Below are positions 6,874-13,885 of a stretch of 15,304 bases of DNA, one piece after another; position 1 is the stretch's first letter; each line of letters begins with the position of its first letter. Where the stretch lies: NCBI GenBank assembly GCA_002772115.1, contig PCRW01000051.1:1694-16997 (forward strand), written 5' to 3'. A program made the position numbers and the translations under genes. Under the pieces are notes generated by a model that ran no database searches, had not been told where the DNA came from, and saw only the letters and a program-made list of their open reading frames with translations. The stretch is from Candidatus Moranbacteria bacterium CG23_combo_of_CG06-09_8_20_14_all_35_22 (GTDB lineage: Bacteria; Patescibacteriota; Minisyncoccia; Moranbacterales; UBA2206).

Positions 6874-6900
6874 GAAATAAATGAAAAAATGAGATAGAAT
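6872..6900 (+). promoter_or_regulatory. Sigma70-type promoter for leuS
   Basis: TTGAAA (6872-6877) and TAGAAT (6895-6900) match the -35 and -10 consensus in five of six positions each and have the ideal 17-base spacer. Transcription would begin near 6907, about 19 bases before the leuS ATG. The -35 box overlaps the end of the preceding terminator's T-tract. Confidence 0.65.
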
Positions 6901-6925
6901 AGGAAAGTATTAAGAAACCTATTTT

Positions 6926-9475
6926 ATGGAGAAGTATAATCCTAAAATTATTGAGGGTAAATGGCAGGATTTTTGGGCGAAAAACCCAGATAATTTTAGC
7001 GCTAAAGATGATTCAGAGCAGGAAAAAGCCTTTATTTTGGACATGTTTCCCTATCCGTCGGGGGCAGGGCTTCATGTGGGGCATGTGGAGAGTTATACCG
7101 CTACGGACATATATTCTCGCTATCTTCGAATGAACGGGAAAAATGTGCTTCATCCGCAGGGTTTTGATGCGTTTGGGCTACCGGCGGAAAATTATGCTAT
7201 TAAAACTAAGATTCATCCAAAAATTACTACTGAAGACGCAGTTGAAATTTTCAAGCGACAAATAAATTCAATGGGATTTTCCTATGATTGGTCGCGAGAA
7301 GTCAATTCTTCGGAACCGGCATATTACAAATGGACGCAGTGGTTGTTTTTGTTATTTTACAAAAATGGCTTGGCATATAAGAAAAAAGCTAAGGTGAATT
7401 GGTGTCCGAAATGCCAAACTGTTCTTGCAAATGAGCAGGCGGAAAATGGCAAGTGCGAAAGATGTGAATCGGAAGTTATCCAAAAGGATTTGGAACAATG
7501 GTTTTTCAAGATTACCGATTTTATTGAGGATAAAAGTAAATTCGAGGTTTCACCTCGAGTTACTCGAGGTGAAACCTCGAATTTAACTTCAGGATTATTA
7601 AGTGGACTGGAAAAAATTGATTGGCCAAATTCAACAAAATCATTGCAAAAAAATTGGATTGGGAAAAGCGAAGGTGCAACTATAAAATTTCCAATTTCCA
7701 ATTTCCAATTTCCAAATAATTCTCAAAATTCAAATGACCAAAAATATTTAGAGGTTTTTACAACGAGAGTAGATACAATTTTTGGATGCACCTATTGTGT
7801 TGCTGCTCCAGAGCATTCTTTAATTTTTGAACTTAAGGATCAAATAAAAAATTGGGATGAAGTTGAAAAATATATAAATGAATCAAAAAAGAAAACTGAT
7901 CTTGATCGAATGGAAGCGAAAGTTAAGACCGGAGTGAAAATCAAGGGGATGAAAGTTATCAATCCATTTAATGGTGAAGCGTTGCCACTGTTCGTAGCGG
8001 ATTATGTTTTGTCGCAATATGGTACAGGAGCGGTGATGGCCGTGCCAGCGCATGATGAACGCGATTTTGAATTTGCGAAGAAATATGATTTAGAAATTAA
8101 GGAAGTTATTTCTGGTGATAAGAAAGATAAAAAAATACTTACTGATGACGGAGTTTTAATTGATTCTGAAAATTATTCTGGTTTGACTTCCGAACAAGCT
8201 CGCGAAAAATTGATGGTGTGGTTGGAAGAGAAAAAAAATGGGCAGAGAAAAATAAATTATAAACTTCGTGATTGGCTAGTGAGTAGACAACGTTATTGGG
8301 GGGCGCCAATTCCGATAATTTATTGTGAAAAATGCGGGGAGGTTGCAGTGCCGGAAAAAGATTTGCCGGTAGTTTTACCGGATGATGTGGATTTCAAACC
8401 GACAGGGGAATCACCGCTAAAATATAGCAAAAAATTTCAGGAAGTAAAATGTCCGAAATGTGGTGCACCGGCAAAAAGAGAATCAGACACGATGGATACT
8501 TTTGTTTGTTCGAGTTGGTATTATCTGCGCTATGCTGATCCAAAAAACGACAAAGAATTTACTTCAAAAGAAATGTTAGCAAAATGGTTGCCAGTGGATC
8601 TCTATGTGGGTGGAGCAGAGCATAGTGTGCTCCATCTTCTTTATGCCAGATTTTTTACCAAGGTTTTGCATAATTTGGGGTACCTTAATTTTGACGAACC
8701 ATTTTTGAAATTGCGTCATCAAGGAACAATTTTGGCGGAAGATGGAACAAAAATGTCCAAATCAAAAGGTAATGTAGTCAATCCAGATGATGTGGTGGCA
8801 CAGTTTGGCGCCGATGCACTGCGAATTTTTGAAATGTTTATGGGACCACTGGAAGATATGAAACCGTGGAACACAAAAGGGATAGTCGGGATATACAGAT
8901 TTTTGGAAAGAGTGTGGAAGTTGCAAAGCAAAATCCAAAATCCAAAATATCAAATTCCAAATAAATTCAAAAATCCAAATGCTCAAAATTCAAAACTAAA
9001 TATATTGATTAATAAAACAATCAAAAAAGTATCAGAAGATATTGAAGGCATGAAATTTAATACGGCTATTTCGGCACTTATGATATTGACCAACGAAATG
9101 GATAAACAATTAGAATTACTAATTACTGATTACCAATTACTGATTATTCTTTTATCTCCTTTCGCGCCTCACCTTGCCGAAGAACTTTGGCATAAAACGC
9201 GGATTAATGCGGAAAAAATTAATGCAACTTATGAATCAATATTTTTGCAGGAGTGGCCGAAATATGATCCGGAGTTAATTAAGGATGAAGAAGTGGAAAT
9301 AATCATTCAGATTAATGGAAAAGTGCGCGACAAAATAACGGCAAGCGCTGACATTTCCGAAGAAGAAGTTAAAAAAGTTGTACTAGAAAGAGAAAAAATT
9401 AAAAATTATATATCGGAAAAAGAAATTAGAAAAATTATATTTGTGAAAGGGAGATTAATTAATATCGTGTTTTAA
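6926..9475 (+). CDS. leuS: Leucyl-tRNA synthetase with several in-frame repeat insertions
   Basis: Charges tRNA-Leu with leucine. The class I signature appears as PYPSGAGLHVGH (42-53, HIGH motif HVGH at 50-53), and KMSKS is at 609-613. A Cys-rich zinc module (C160, C163, C177, C180) and a second CxxC pair set (467/470 and 509/512) are present. The CP1 editing domain includes FTTRVDTIFG (278-287) and PAHDERD (374-380). The family usually has TTRPDT, so the proline is replaced by valine. The C-terminal part has LSPFAPHLAEELW (743-755) and the terminal INGKVRDKI domain (796-804). Four extra segments map to repeats: residues 207-218 (palindrome), about 259-271, about 668-692 and about 729-741. 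All lie between, not within, the catalytic motifs. At 849 residues the length is in the normal range. The start fits the promoter at 6872. Confidence 0.97.
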   Translation: MEKYNPKIIEGKWQDFWAKNPDNFSAKDDSEQEKAFILDMFPYPSGAGLHVGHVESYTATDIYSRYLRMNGKNVLHPQGFDAFGLPAENYAIKTKIHPKITTEDAVEIFKRQINSMGFSYDWSREVNSSEPAYYKWTQWLFLLFYKNGLAYKKKAKVNWCPKCQTVLANEQAENGKCERCESEVIQKDLEQWFFKITDFIEDKSKFEVSPRVTRGETSNLTSGLLSGLEKIDWPNSTKSLQKNWIGKSEGATIKFPISNFQFPNNSQNSNDQKYLEVFTTRVDTIFGCTYCVAAPEHSLIFELKDQIKNWDEVEKYINESKKKTDLDRMEAKVKTGVKIKGMKVINPFNGEALPLFVADYVLSQYGTGAVMAVPAHDERDFEFAKKYDLEIKEVISGDKKDKKILTDDGVLIDSENYSGLTSEQAREKLMVWLEEKKNGQRKINYKLRDWLVSRQRYWGAPIPIIYCEKCGEVAVPEKDLPVVLPDDVDFKPTGESPLKYSKKFQEVKCPKCGAPAKRESDTMDTFVCSSWYYLRYADPKNDKEFTSKEMLAKWLPVDLYVGGAEHSVLHLLYARFFTKVLHNLGYLNFDEPFLKLRHQGTILAEDGTKMSKSKGNVVNPDDVVAQFGADALRIFEMFMGPLEDMKPWNTKGIVGIYRFLERVWKLQSKIQNPKYQIPNKFKNPNAQNSKLNILINKTIKKVSEDIEGMKFNTAISALMILTNEMDKQLELLITDYQLLIILLSPFAPHLAEELWHKTRINAEKINATYESIFLQEWPKYDPELIKDEEVEIIIQINGKVRDKITASADISEEEVKKVVLEREKIKNYISEKEIRKIIFVKGRLINIVF
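7537..7585. repeat. Perfect palindromic element in leuS (copy 2)
   Basis: The core at 7544-7578 is identical to the atpD copy except for the loop (TTA instead of ATA). Arms are exact over 23 bases here (7537-7559 against 7563-7585), extended by TAAATTC and GAATTTA. The element begins at codon 207 and is read as EVSPRVTRGETS. This is the same frame as in atpD, with Val for Asp at the loop-encoded residue. It lies between the zinc module and the start of the editing domain, where relatives run almost directly from the WFFKITD segment to the LEKIDWP segment. Confidence 0.95.
7686..7736 (+). repeat. Heptanucleotide repeat patch in leuS (AATTTCC units)
   Basis: Four perfect tandem AATTTCC units occupy 7686-7713. 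A degenerate A-rich tail follows that contains CTCAAAATTCAAA (7722-7734). The patch encodes a polar Asn/Gln/Phe/Pro-rich peptide (NFQFPNNSQNSND, about residues 259-271). It sits between ATIKFP and KYLEVFTTR, where the family has a short turn at the entrance of the editing domain. Confidence 0.8.
8930..8996 (+). repeat. Heptanucleotide repeat patch in leuS (AAAATCC units)
   Basis: AAAATCC occurs twice in tandem (8930-8943), followed by AAAATAT and degenerate copies. CTCAAAATTCAAA at 8982-8994 is an exact repeat of the word at 7722-7734. Both copies are read in the same codon phase (giving QNS). The patch encodes a Lys/Asn/Gln/Pro-rich stretch (about residues 668-692) just after the conserved FLERVWKL helix at the start of the anticodon-binding domain. 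Confidence 0.75.
9114..9148 (+). repeat. Heptanucleotide repeat patch in leuS (AATTACT units)
   Basis: Five contiguous 7-base units read AATTACT, AATTACT, GATTACC, AATTACT, GATTATT. They encode about residues 730-741 (ELLITDYQLLII), just before the conserved LSPFAPHLAEELW. The hydrophobic reading suggests the repeat has been absorbed into a helix. Confidence 0.65.
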
Positions 9476-9477
9476 GT

Positions 9478-9572
9478 AATGCAAATCAACGAATAACATT
9501 CTAATCTACAAATATGCGAATAAAAATATTTGCATATTCGCAAAATTTGCATAAGATTTGTAGATTTGCATT
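9478..9572. repeat. Inverted repeat between leuS and the nucleotidyltransferase gene
   Basis: AATGCAAATC (9478-9487) is the exact reverse complement of GATTTGCATT (9563-9572), closing the spacer as a dyad. Inside it, TGCGAATA (9515-9522) pairs with TATTCGCA (9535-9542). AATCTACAAAT (from about 9502) can pair with ATTTGTAGATT (9556-9566), which competes with the outer stem. A weak promoter-like pair, TTGCAT (9530-9535) and TAAGAT (9552-9557), also lies here with a 16-base gap. No terminator-like T-run is present. Confidence 0.6.
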
Positions 9573-9581
9573 GTAATTAAT

Positions 9582-10262
9582 ATGCAAGCAGTTATACTCG
9601 CAGCGGGTCGGGGGAAAAGAATGGGAAATTTGACAACGGTTACTACTAAGCCGATGTTAAAGATTAAGGGTAAGCCGATTTTAGAGTACAAACTTAATGC
9701 ATTGCCGAAAAAAATCAAAGAAATTATTTTTATCGTGGGCTATCGCAGTACGGATATAATAAGTTATTTCAAAAGATATTTTGGTGGACGACGGATTATT
9801 TATGTTTTTCAAACTAATCTCAATGGCACTGGCGGAGCGCTTCATTTGGCGAAAAGCATTTTGAAAGATAAATTTTTAGTGATGATGGGAGATGATTTGT
9901 ATTATAAAAAAGATTTAAACAATTTGTTGAAACATGACTTGGCAATTTTGGGTTATGAAGTGGATGATCCAAGCAATTTTGGAGTGATAAAAATGAATCA
10001 AAAAAAACATATGGTGGATGTGATTGAGAAACCAAAGAATATGAAAAAAGCTTTAGCCAATGCCGGAGTTTATATGCTGAATATGAATTTTTTTGATTAC
10101 GAACTTGTTTCTGTTGGAAAAGGCGAATTTGGTTTGCCTCAAACTATGGCAAAAATGGCGGTGGATCATAAAATCAAAGTGGAAAAAGCTAAGTTCTGGC
10201 ATCCGATTGGCAATCCGGAAGATCTCAAAAAAGCGGAAAGCGTTTTACATAAATTTATTTAG
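9582..10262 (+). CDS. Sugar-phosphate nucleotidyltransferase (NTP_transferase family)
   Basis: A single-domain nucleotidyltransferase that would join a sugar 1-phosphate to an NTP, giving an activated NDP-sugar for envelope or glycan synthesis. The N-terminal signature LAAGRGKRMG (6-15) with K23-P24 binds the nucleotide phosphates. NGTGGAL at 81-87, GDD at 103-105 (metal site), VIEKPK (147-152), NAGVYML (160-166) and a final IGNPEDLKKAE (209-219) follow in the normal family order. At 226 residues it lacks the left-handed beta-helix acetyltransferase domain of GlmU. The sugar and base cannot be read from the sequence; glucose, mannose or GlcNAc phosphates are all possible. The nearby glmS makes a link to hexosamine metabolism attractive but unproven. 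No Shine-Dalgarno motif is seen; the ATG at 9582 directly follows the inverted repeat. Confidence 0.88.
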   Translation: MQAVILAAGRGKRMGNLTTVTTKPMLKIKGKPILEYKLNALPKKIKEIIFIVGYRSTDIISYFKRYFGGRRIIYVFQTNLNGTGGALHLAKSILKDKFLVMMGDDLYYKKDLNNLLKHDLAILGYEVDDPSNFGVIKMNQKKHMVDVIEKPKNMKKALANAGVYMLNMNFFDYELVSVGKGEFGLPQTMAKMAVDHKIKVEKAKFWHPIGNPEDLKKAESVLHKFI

Positions 10263-10350
10263 TTTTACGAAATACGAAATAAGCGAAATACGAAAATAAG
10301 AAAATGGAGAATAAGTGTTTAGTATTTCGTTAATTTTGTATTTAGTAAAA
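10263..10350. repeat. Inverted repeat upstream of the YvcK-family gene
   Basis: The left arm 10263-10292 (TTTTACGAAATACGAAATAA and so on) and the reverse complement of the right arm 10321-10350 (TTTTACTAAATACAAAATTA and so on) agree at roughly 25 of 30 positions, with a 28-base middle. The left arm holds tandem ACGAAAT units (7 bp). The right arm is a decayed copy. The right arm ends seven bases before the preferred ATG at 10357, so the structure could bury the start region. Confidence 0.75.
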
Positions 10351-10356
10351 GAAATT

Positions 10357-11355
10357 ATGAAAAATGTCGTCACAATCGGAGGAGGTATGGGAAGCTTTAT
10401 GCTCTTAAGCGGTCTCAAAAAATATCCAATCAATCTTTCGGCCATTGTTTCCATGGCCGATGATGGCGGATCGACTGGCGTGCTTCGCGATGAATTGGGA
10501 GTTTTGCCTCCGGGGGATATTAGGCAGTGTCTGGTGGCGCTTTCTGATTCTTCAGAAATTCTTCGAACTCTTATGAATTATCGTTTTGAAAAAGGAGGAC
10601 TTAAAGGACATAATTTTGGCAATTTATTTCTTTCGGCATTAGAAAAAATAACTGGTAGTTTTTCAAAGGGGATAGCGGAAGCAGAAAAAATTTTAAATGT
10701 CAAGGGGGAAGTTATTCCTGTAACGGAAAATGATGCCAACCTTTATATTGAACTTAAAAATGGAAAAAAACTCAAAGGTGAGAATGAAATAAATCATAAT
10801 TTTGAAATAGAAAAAATTGGCATAAAAAAAATTTATCTTAATCCCAAAGCCAAAGCCAAAGCTAATAAAAAAGCTTTAGAAAAAATTAGAAAAGCCGATT
10901 TGATTATAATTGGTCCGGGTAATCATTATTGTAGCGTGCTACCGAATTTTTTAGTTTCTGGAATTGCCGAAGCAATCAGAAAATCCAAAGCCAAAGTGGT
11001 CTATAACTGCAATCTGGTGAATAAAAAAGGGCATACGGAAAAATTTACCCTAGATGATTATGTTAATTCGATGAATAAAAATATCGGCTCTGCTCGGATA
11101 GATTATGTAACTTTTAACATCGGGGAACCCGATGCTAAGCTAGTTAAAAAATATGAGAATAAAAAAGAACTTCTAATTAAATGGAATAAGAAAAATAAGA
11201 AAAATAAAAAATATAAAAAATATAAAATTATTGAAGCTGATTTGCTAAGCCAGCAAAAAGTTAAATTTGACAAAGCGGATAAAATTTCGAAAACTCGTTC
11301 CTATATCCGCCATGACAGCGAGAAACTGGCGAAAACCTTAATGAAAATTATATGA
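10357..11355 (+). CDS. yvcK: YvcK/CofD-family protein (gluconeogenesis factor type)
   Basis: Member of the YvcK (YbhK, CofD-like) family. In Firmicutes such proteins bind UDP-sugars and tune carbon flow into cell-wall precursors. The start at 10357 (332 residues) is preferred over an upstream in-frame ATG at 10315, because the family begins at the glycine loop and the extra residues derive from the repeat arm. Visible signatures are IGGGMGSFML (7-16; the family usually has GGGTG), ADDGGSTGVLRDELGVLPPGD (34-54), GHNFGNLFLSALEKITG (84-100), IIIGPGNHYCSVLPNFLV (183-200) and a C-terminal IRHDSEKLA. A lysine-rich stretch at 276-290 (KWNKKNKKNKKYKKY) is low-complexity and probably a lineage-specific loop. 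Its stop overlaps the next gene as ATGA. The link to peptidoglycan precursor supply is supported by nearby glmS but is inferred. Confidence 0.9.
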   Translation: MKNVVTIGGGMGSFMLLSGLKKYPINLSAIVSMADDGGSTGVLRDELGVLPPGDIRQCLVALSDSSEILRTLMNYRFEKGGLKGHNFGNLFLSALEKITGSFSKGIAEAEKILNVKGEVIPVTENDANLYIELKNGKKLKGENEINHNFEIEKIGIKKIYLNPKAKAKANKKALEKIRKADLIIIGPGNHYCSVLPNFLVSGIAEAIRKSKAKVVYNCNLVNKKGHTEKFTLDDYVNSMNKNIGSARIDYVTFNIGEPDAKLVKKYENKKELLIKWNKKNKKNKKYKKYKIIEADLLSQQKVKFDKADKISKTRSYIRHDSEKLAKTLMKII

Positions 11356-11990
11356 AAATATTTTTAGATTTCGATGATGTGCTTTTTAACACTAAGAAAT
11401 TCATTCAAGATGAAATTGATATTTTTAGAAAATATGGCATATCAGAAGAAATTTTTAAAAAGCATTACTATCAATATGGTAAGAATAAAAAAGGAAAAAT
11501 TATTAAAAAATATAATCTCAAGAAACAGCTTCAAGGGATAAAAAAGGAATTAAATATAAATATTGATAATATAGAAAATGAGCTGAGAATTTTTTTGAGT
11601 ATTGTTAGTAGATACATTTTTAGTGATACGGTTTTATTTTTAAAACAATTTGAGAGAAAGGAACTTTTTTTAATCTCTTATTCTAAAACAGAATTCCAGA
11701 AACTTAAAATAAAAAATTCTGGACTTGCTAATTATTTTGAAAAAATAAAAATAACAAATGGGAATAAAGAAGAAGAAATGTTAAAATTTATTGGAAAAAA
11801 TAAAAAAGAAGAATTATTTTTTATTGATGATAGGGTAGATTATATTTTGAAAGTTAAGAAAAAAATCCCTCAAATAAAAACTATTTTATTAAAAAGAAAA
11901 GAAGGAAGATATGATAATGAGAAAAATAAATATTGCGATTTTGTAGCAAAAAATTTGAAACAAGCCTTGAAAATTATTAAGAATGATTAA
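11352..11990 (+). CDS. HAD-superfamily hydrolase-like protein
   Basis: The 212-residue protein has the four HAD motifs in order. Motif I is DFDDV with the catalytic D6-x-D8. Motif II is LISYSK with S109. A lysine at about 139 (GNKEEE) can serve as motif III. Motif IV is FFIDDR with D159 and D160. Between motifs I and II lies a helical, Lys-rich cap of about 85 residues (20-100), so it is a cap-type-1 member. The substrate cannot be deduced; phosphosugar, nucleotide or another phosphate ester are all possible. The ATG overlaps the yvcK stop by four bases (ATGA), pointing to translational coupling. The coding sequence is strikingly AT-rich, with many AAA and ATA codons, more so than glmS or the atp genes. 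This is typical of a less conserved gene here. Confidence 0.8.
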   Translation: MKIFLDFDDVLFNTKKFIQDEIDIFRKYGISEEIFKKHYYQYGKNKKGKIIKKYNLKKQLQGIKKELNINIDNIENELRIFLSIVSRYIFSDTVLFLKQFERKELFLISYSKTEFQKLKIKNSGLANYFEKIKITNGNKEEEMLKFIGKNKKEELFFIDDRVDYILKVKKKIPQIKTILLKRKEGRYDNEKNKYCDFVAKNLKQALKIIKND

Positions 11991-12013
11991 TAATATTTAA
12001 AATTTTTACCCTT

Positions 12014-13852
12014 ATGTGTGGAATAATTGCCTATATCGGAAAACAAAAAGCGGTGCCAATTCTTTTGGAAGGACTTAGGCAACTGGAATATCGAGGCTAT
12101 GATAGCGCGGGAATTTCGGTTATTCAAAATGAAAAAATAATCACCTTGAAGGCAGTGGGAAAAGTAGTGGAGTTGCAAAATAAAATTGGGGAGCGTGATT
12201 TTTCTGGAAAAATTGGTATTGCGCACACGCGTTGGGCGACGCATGGTAAGCCAAGCGACAAAAATTCTCATCCGCATGGAGATTGTGAGGGGAATATCTT
12301 TTTGGTGCACAATGGAATAATTGAAAACTATCAAGAATTGAAAAATATATTAATTAAGAAAAAACACAGATTTGTTTCTGAAACTGATTCGGAAGTTTTG
12401 GCGCATCTCATCGAAGAATTCAACAAAAAATCCGATTTCAAAAAATCAGTACTAGAAGCGTTGAAACTTATTCGCGGAACATATGGTTTGGCGATTATAA
12501 ATAAAAATGAGCCGGACAAAATAATCATTGCCAGGAACGGTTCTCCTTTGATTTTGGGAATTGGCAAGGATGAATTTATAGTGGCGTCAGACGCCAGCGC
12601 TATTGTGCGTCACACCGACAAGGTGATTTATCTGGATGATGGAGAGATGGCGCAGATTAGTGTAGATGGTTTTGAAATTATTAACATTAAAAACAAAATT
12701 GTAAGCAAAGAAATTTCCAAATTAAATTGGACGCTAGAGGAATCAAAAAAAGGAGGATTTCCACATTTTATGCTCAAGGAAATTTTTGAACAACCAGAGG
12801 TAATTCGAAATGCTATGAGAGGAAGAGCGGAAAGATTTTTGTTGGAGAATAGTGCGCCAATACTTGGCGGTCTTCGCGCAGTAGAAAAAAGACTGCGAAA
12901 AATAAAAAAAATTATTATTGTGGCTTGTGGTACTTCTTATTATTCTGGATTAGTGGGAGAATATATACTAGAAGAATATGCTGGCATTCCAACAGAAGTG
13001 GAATATGCCAGTGAGTTTCGTTATCGAAAACCAATTTTGGATTCTTCGACGGCAGTAGTGGCCATTTCTCAATCTGGCGAAACTGCGGACACTTTGGCGG
13101 CTATTCGCGAAGCTAAAAACAAAGGAGCACTTACTTTGGGAATTGTGAATGTGGTTGGTTCGACAATTGCGCGGGAAACTGATGCGGGCACGCATACGCT
13201 TTCTGGTCCGGAAATTGGAGTGGCTTCGACCAAGGCTTTCACGACGCAACTGGTAGTTTTGGTGCTTTGGACTTTGATGCTGGGGAGACAAAGAACAATG
13301 TCAAATGTAATGAGTAAGCGAATTGCGCAGGAACTTAAAAATATTTCAAAATTCATTGAAGGAATTTTGAAAAAATCCAAAGAAATTCAAAAGATTGCCA
13401 AAAAATATTCAAGTGCTAAAGATTTTTTATACCTTGGTAGGAAATATAATTTTCCCATTGCACTTGAAGGGGCGCTAAAGATAAAAGAAATTTCCTATGT
13501 GCACGCTGAAGGCTATCCAACTGGGGAAATGAAGCACGGTCCAATTGCGCTTATTGACGAAAATTTTCCTTCAATTTTCATTTGCCCAAAGGATAGTGTC
13601 TATGAAAAAAATCTAAGCGGGATGCAAGAAATTAAAGCCCGTGGCGGGAAAATAATTGCCATTGCCACAATGGGTGACAAAGAAATTGGGAAAATTGCCG
13701 ATGATGTAATTTATATTCCAAAAACTTTAGAAATGCTCACGCCATTTGTTTCTGTTATCCCACTGCAACTTTTTGCCTATTATTTTGGCGTGGCCAAAGG
13801 CTATGATGTGGACAAGCCAAGAAATTTAGCCAAATCAGTGACGGTGGAATAA
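12014..13852 (+). CDS. glmS: Glutamine--fructose-6-phosphate aminotransferase (isomerizing)
   Basis: Makes glucosamine 6-phosphate from fructose 6-phosphate and glutamine, the first step toward UDP-GlcNAc. The nucleophile is Cys2 after Met removal (MCGIIAYIG), and the glutaminase domain contains LEYRGYDSAG (24-33), HTRWATHG (71-78) and VHNGIIENY (98-106). The two SIS isomerase domains carry CGTSYYSG (305-312), SQSGETADT (352-360), GPEIGVASTKAFT (398-410) and HAEGYPTGEMKHGP (497-510). The C-terminus KPRNLAKSVTVE is canonical. The length of 612 is normal, with no repeat insertion. No Shine-Dalgarno motif is visible, and no glmS ribozyme can be recognised in the short 23-base spacer upstream. 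The gene is complete and presumably functional. Confidence 0.98.
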   Translation: MCGIIAYIGKQKAVPILLEGLRQLEYRGYDSAGISVIQNEKIITLKAVGKVVELQNKIGERDFSGKIGIAHTRWATHGKPSDKNSHPHGDCEGNIFLVHNGIIENYQELKNILIKKKHRFVSETDSEVLAHLIEEFNKKSDFKKSVLEALKLIRGTYGLAIINKNEPDKIIIARNGSPLILGIGKDEFIVASDASAIVRHTDKVIYLDDGEMAQISVDGFEIINIKNKIVSKEISKLNWTLEESKKGGFPHFMLKEIFEQPEVIRNAMRGRAERFLLENSAPILGGLRAVEKRLRKIKKIIIVACGTSYYSGLVGEYILEEYAGIPTEVEYASEFRYRKPILDSSTAVVAISQSGETADTLAAIREAKNKGALTLGIVNVVGSTIARETDAGTHTLSGPEIGVASTKAFTTQLVVLVLWTLMLGRQRTMSNVMSKRIAQELKNISKFIEGILKKSKEIQKIAKKYSSAKDFLYLGRKYNFPIALEGALKIKEISYVHAEGYPTGEMKHGPIALIDENFPSIFICPKDSVYEKNLSGMQEIKARGGKIIAIATMGDKEIGKIADDVIYIPKTLEMLTPFVSVIPLQLFAYYFGVAKGYDVDKPRNLAKSVTVE

Positions 13853-13857
13853 TATCT

Positions 13858-13878
13858 TCCTAACATTCGATGTTAGGA
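13858..13878 (+). other. Perfect short stem-loop after glmS
   Basis: TCCTAACAT and ATGTTAGGA are exact reverse complements (9 bp) around the loop TCG, five bases after the glmS stop. No T-run follows, so it is a poor intrinsic terminator. It ends seven bases before the next ATG (13886). It could be an mRNA 3'-end stabiliser, an attenuating structure over the next ribosome entry site, or another small palindromic insertion. Confidence 0.55.
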
Positions 13879-13885
13879 TAAGCTT

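Noticed and set aside
7357..7701. Open frame of 114 codons on the - strand inside leuS that also contains EVSPRVTRGETS
   Set aside because: The shared peptide arises because the palindrome reads the same on both strands. The rest is antisense of the LeuRS zinc module.
7681..7740. CRISPR array or direct-repeat array
   Set aside because: Units are only 7 bases, tandem without spacers, inside a coding frame, and no cas genes are present.
10315..10356. Upstream ATG extending yvcK by 14 residues
   Set aside because: The extra codons come from the right arm of the inverted repeat and precede the conserved family start, so 10357 is preferred.
11991..12013. glmS ribozyme or riboswitch upstream of glmS
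   Set aside because: Only 23 bases separate the upstream stop from the glmS ATG, too short for the known ribozyme, and the upstream gene shows no such fold.
13858..13878. Intrinsic terminator after glmS
   Set aside because: The stem is perfect but no T-run follows, so it is listed only as a stem-loop.
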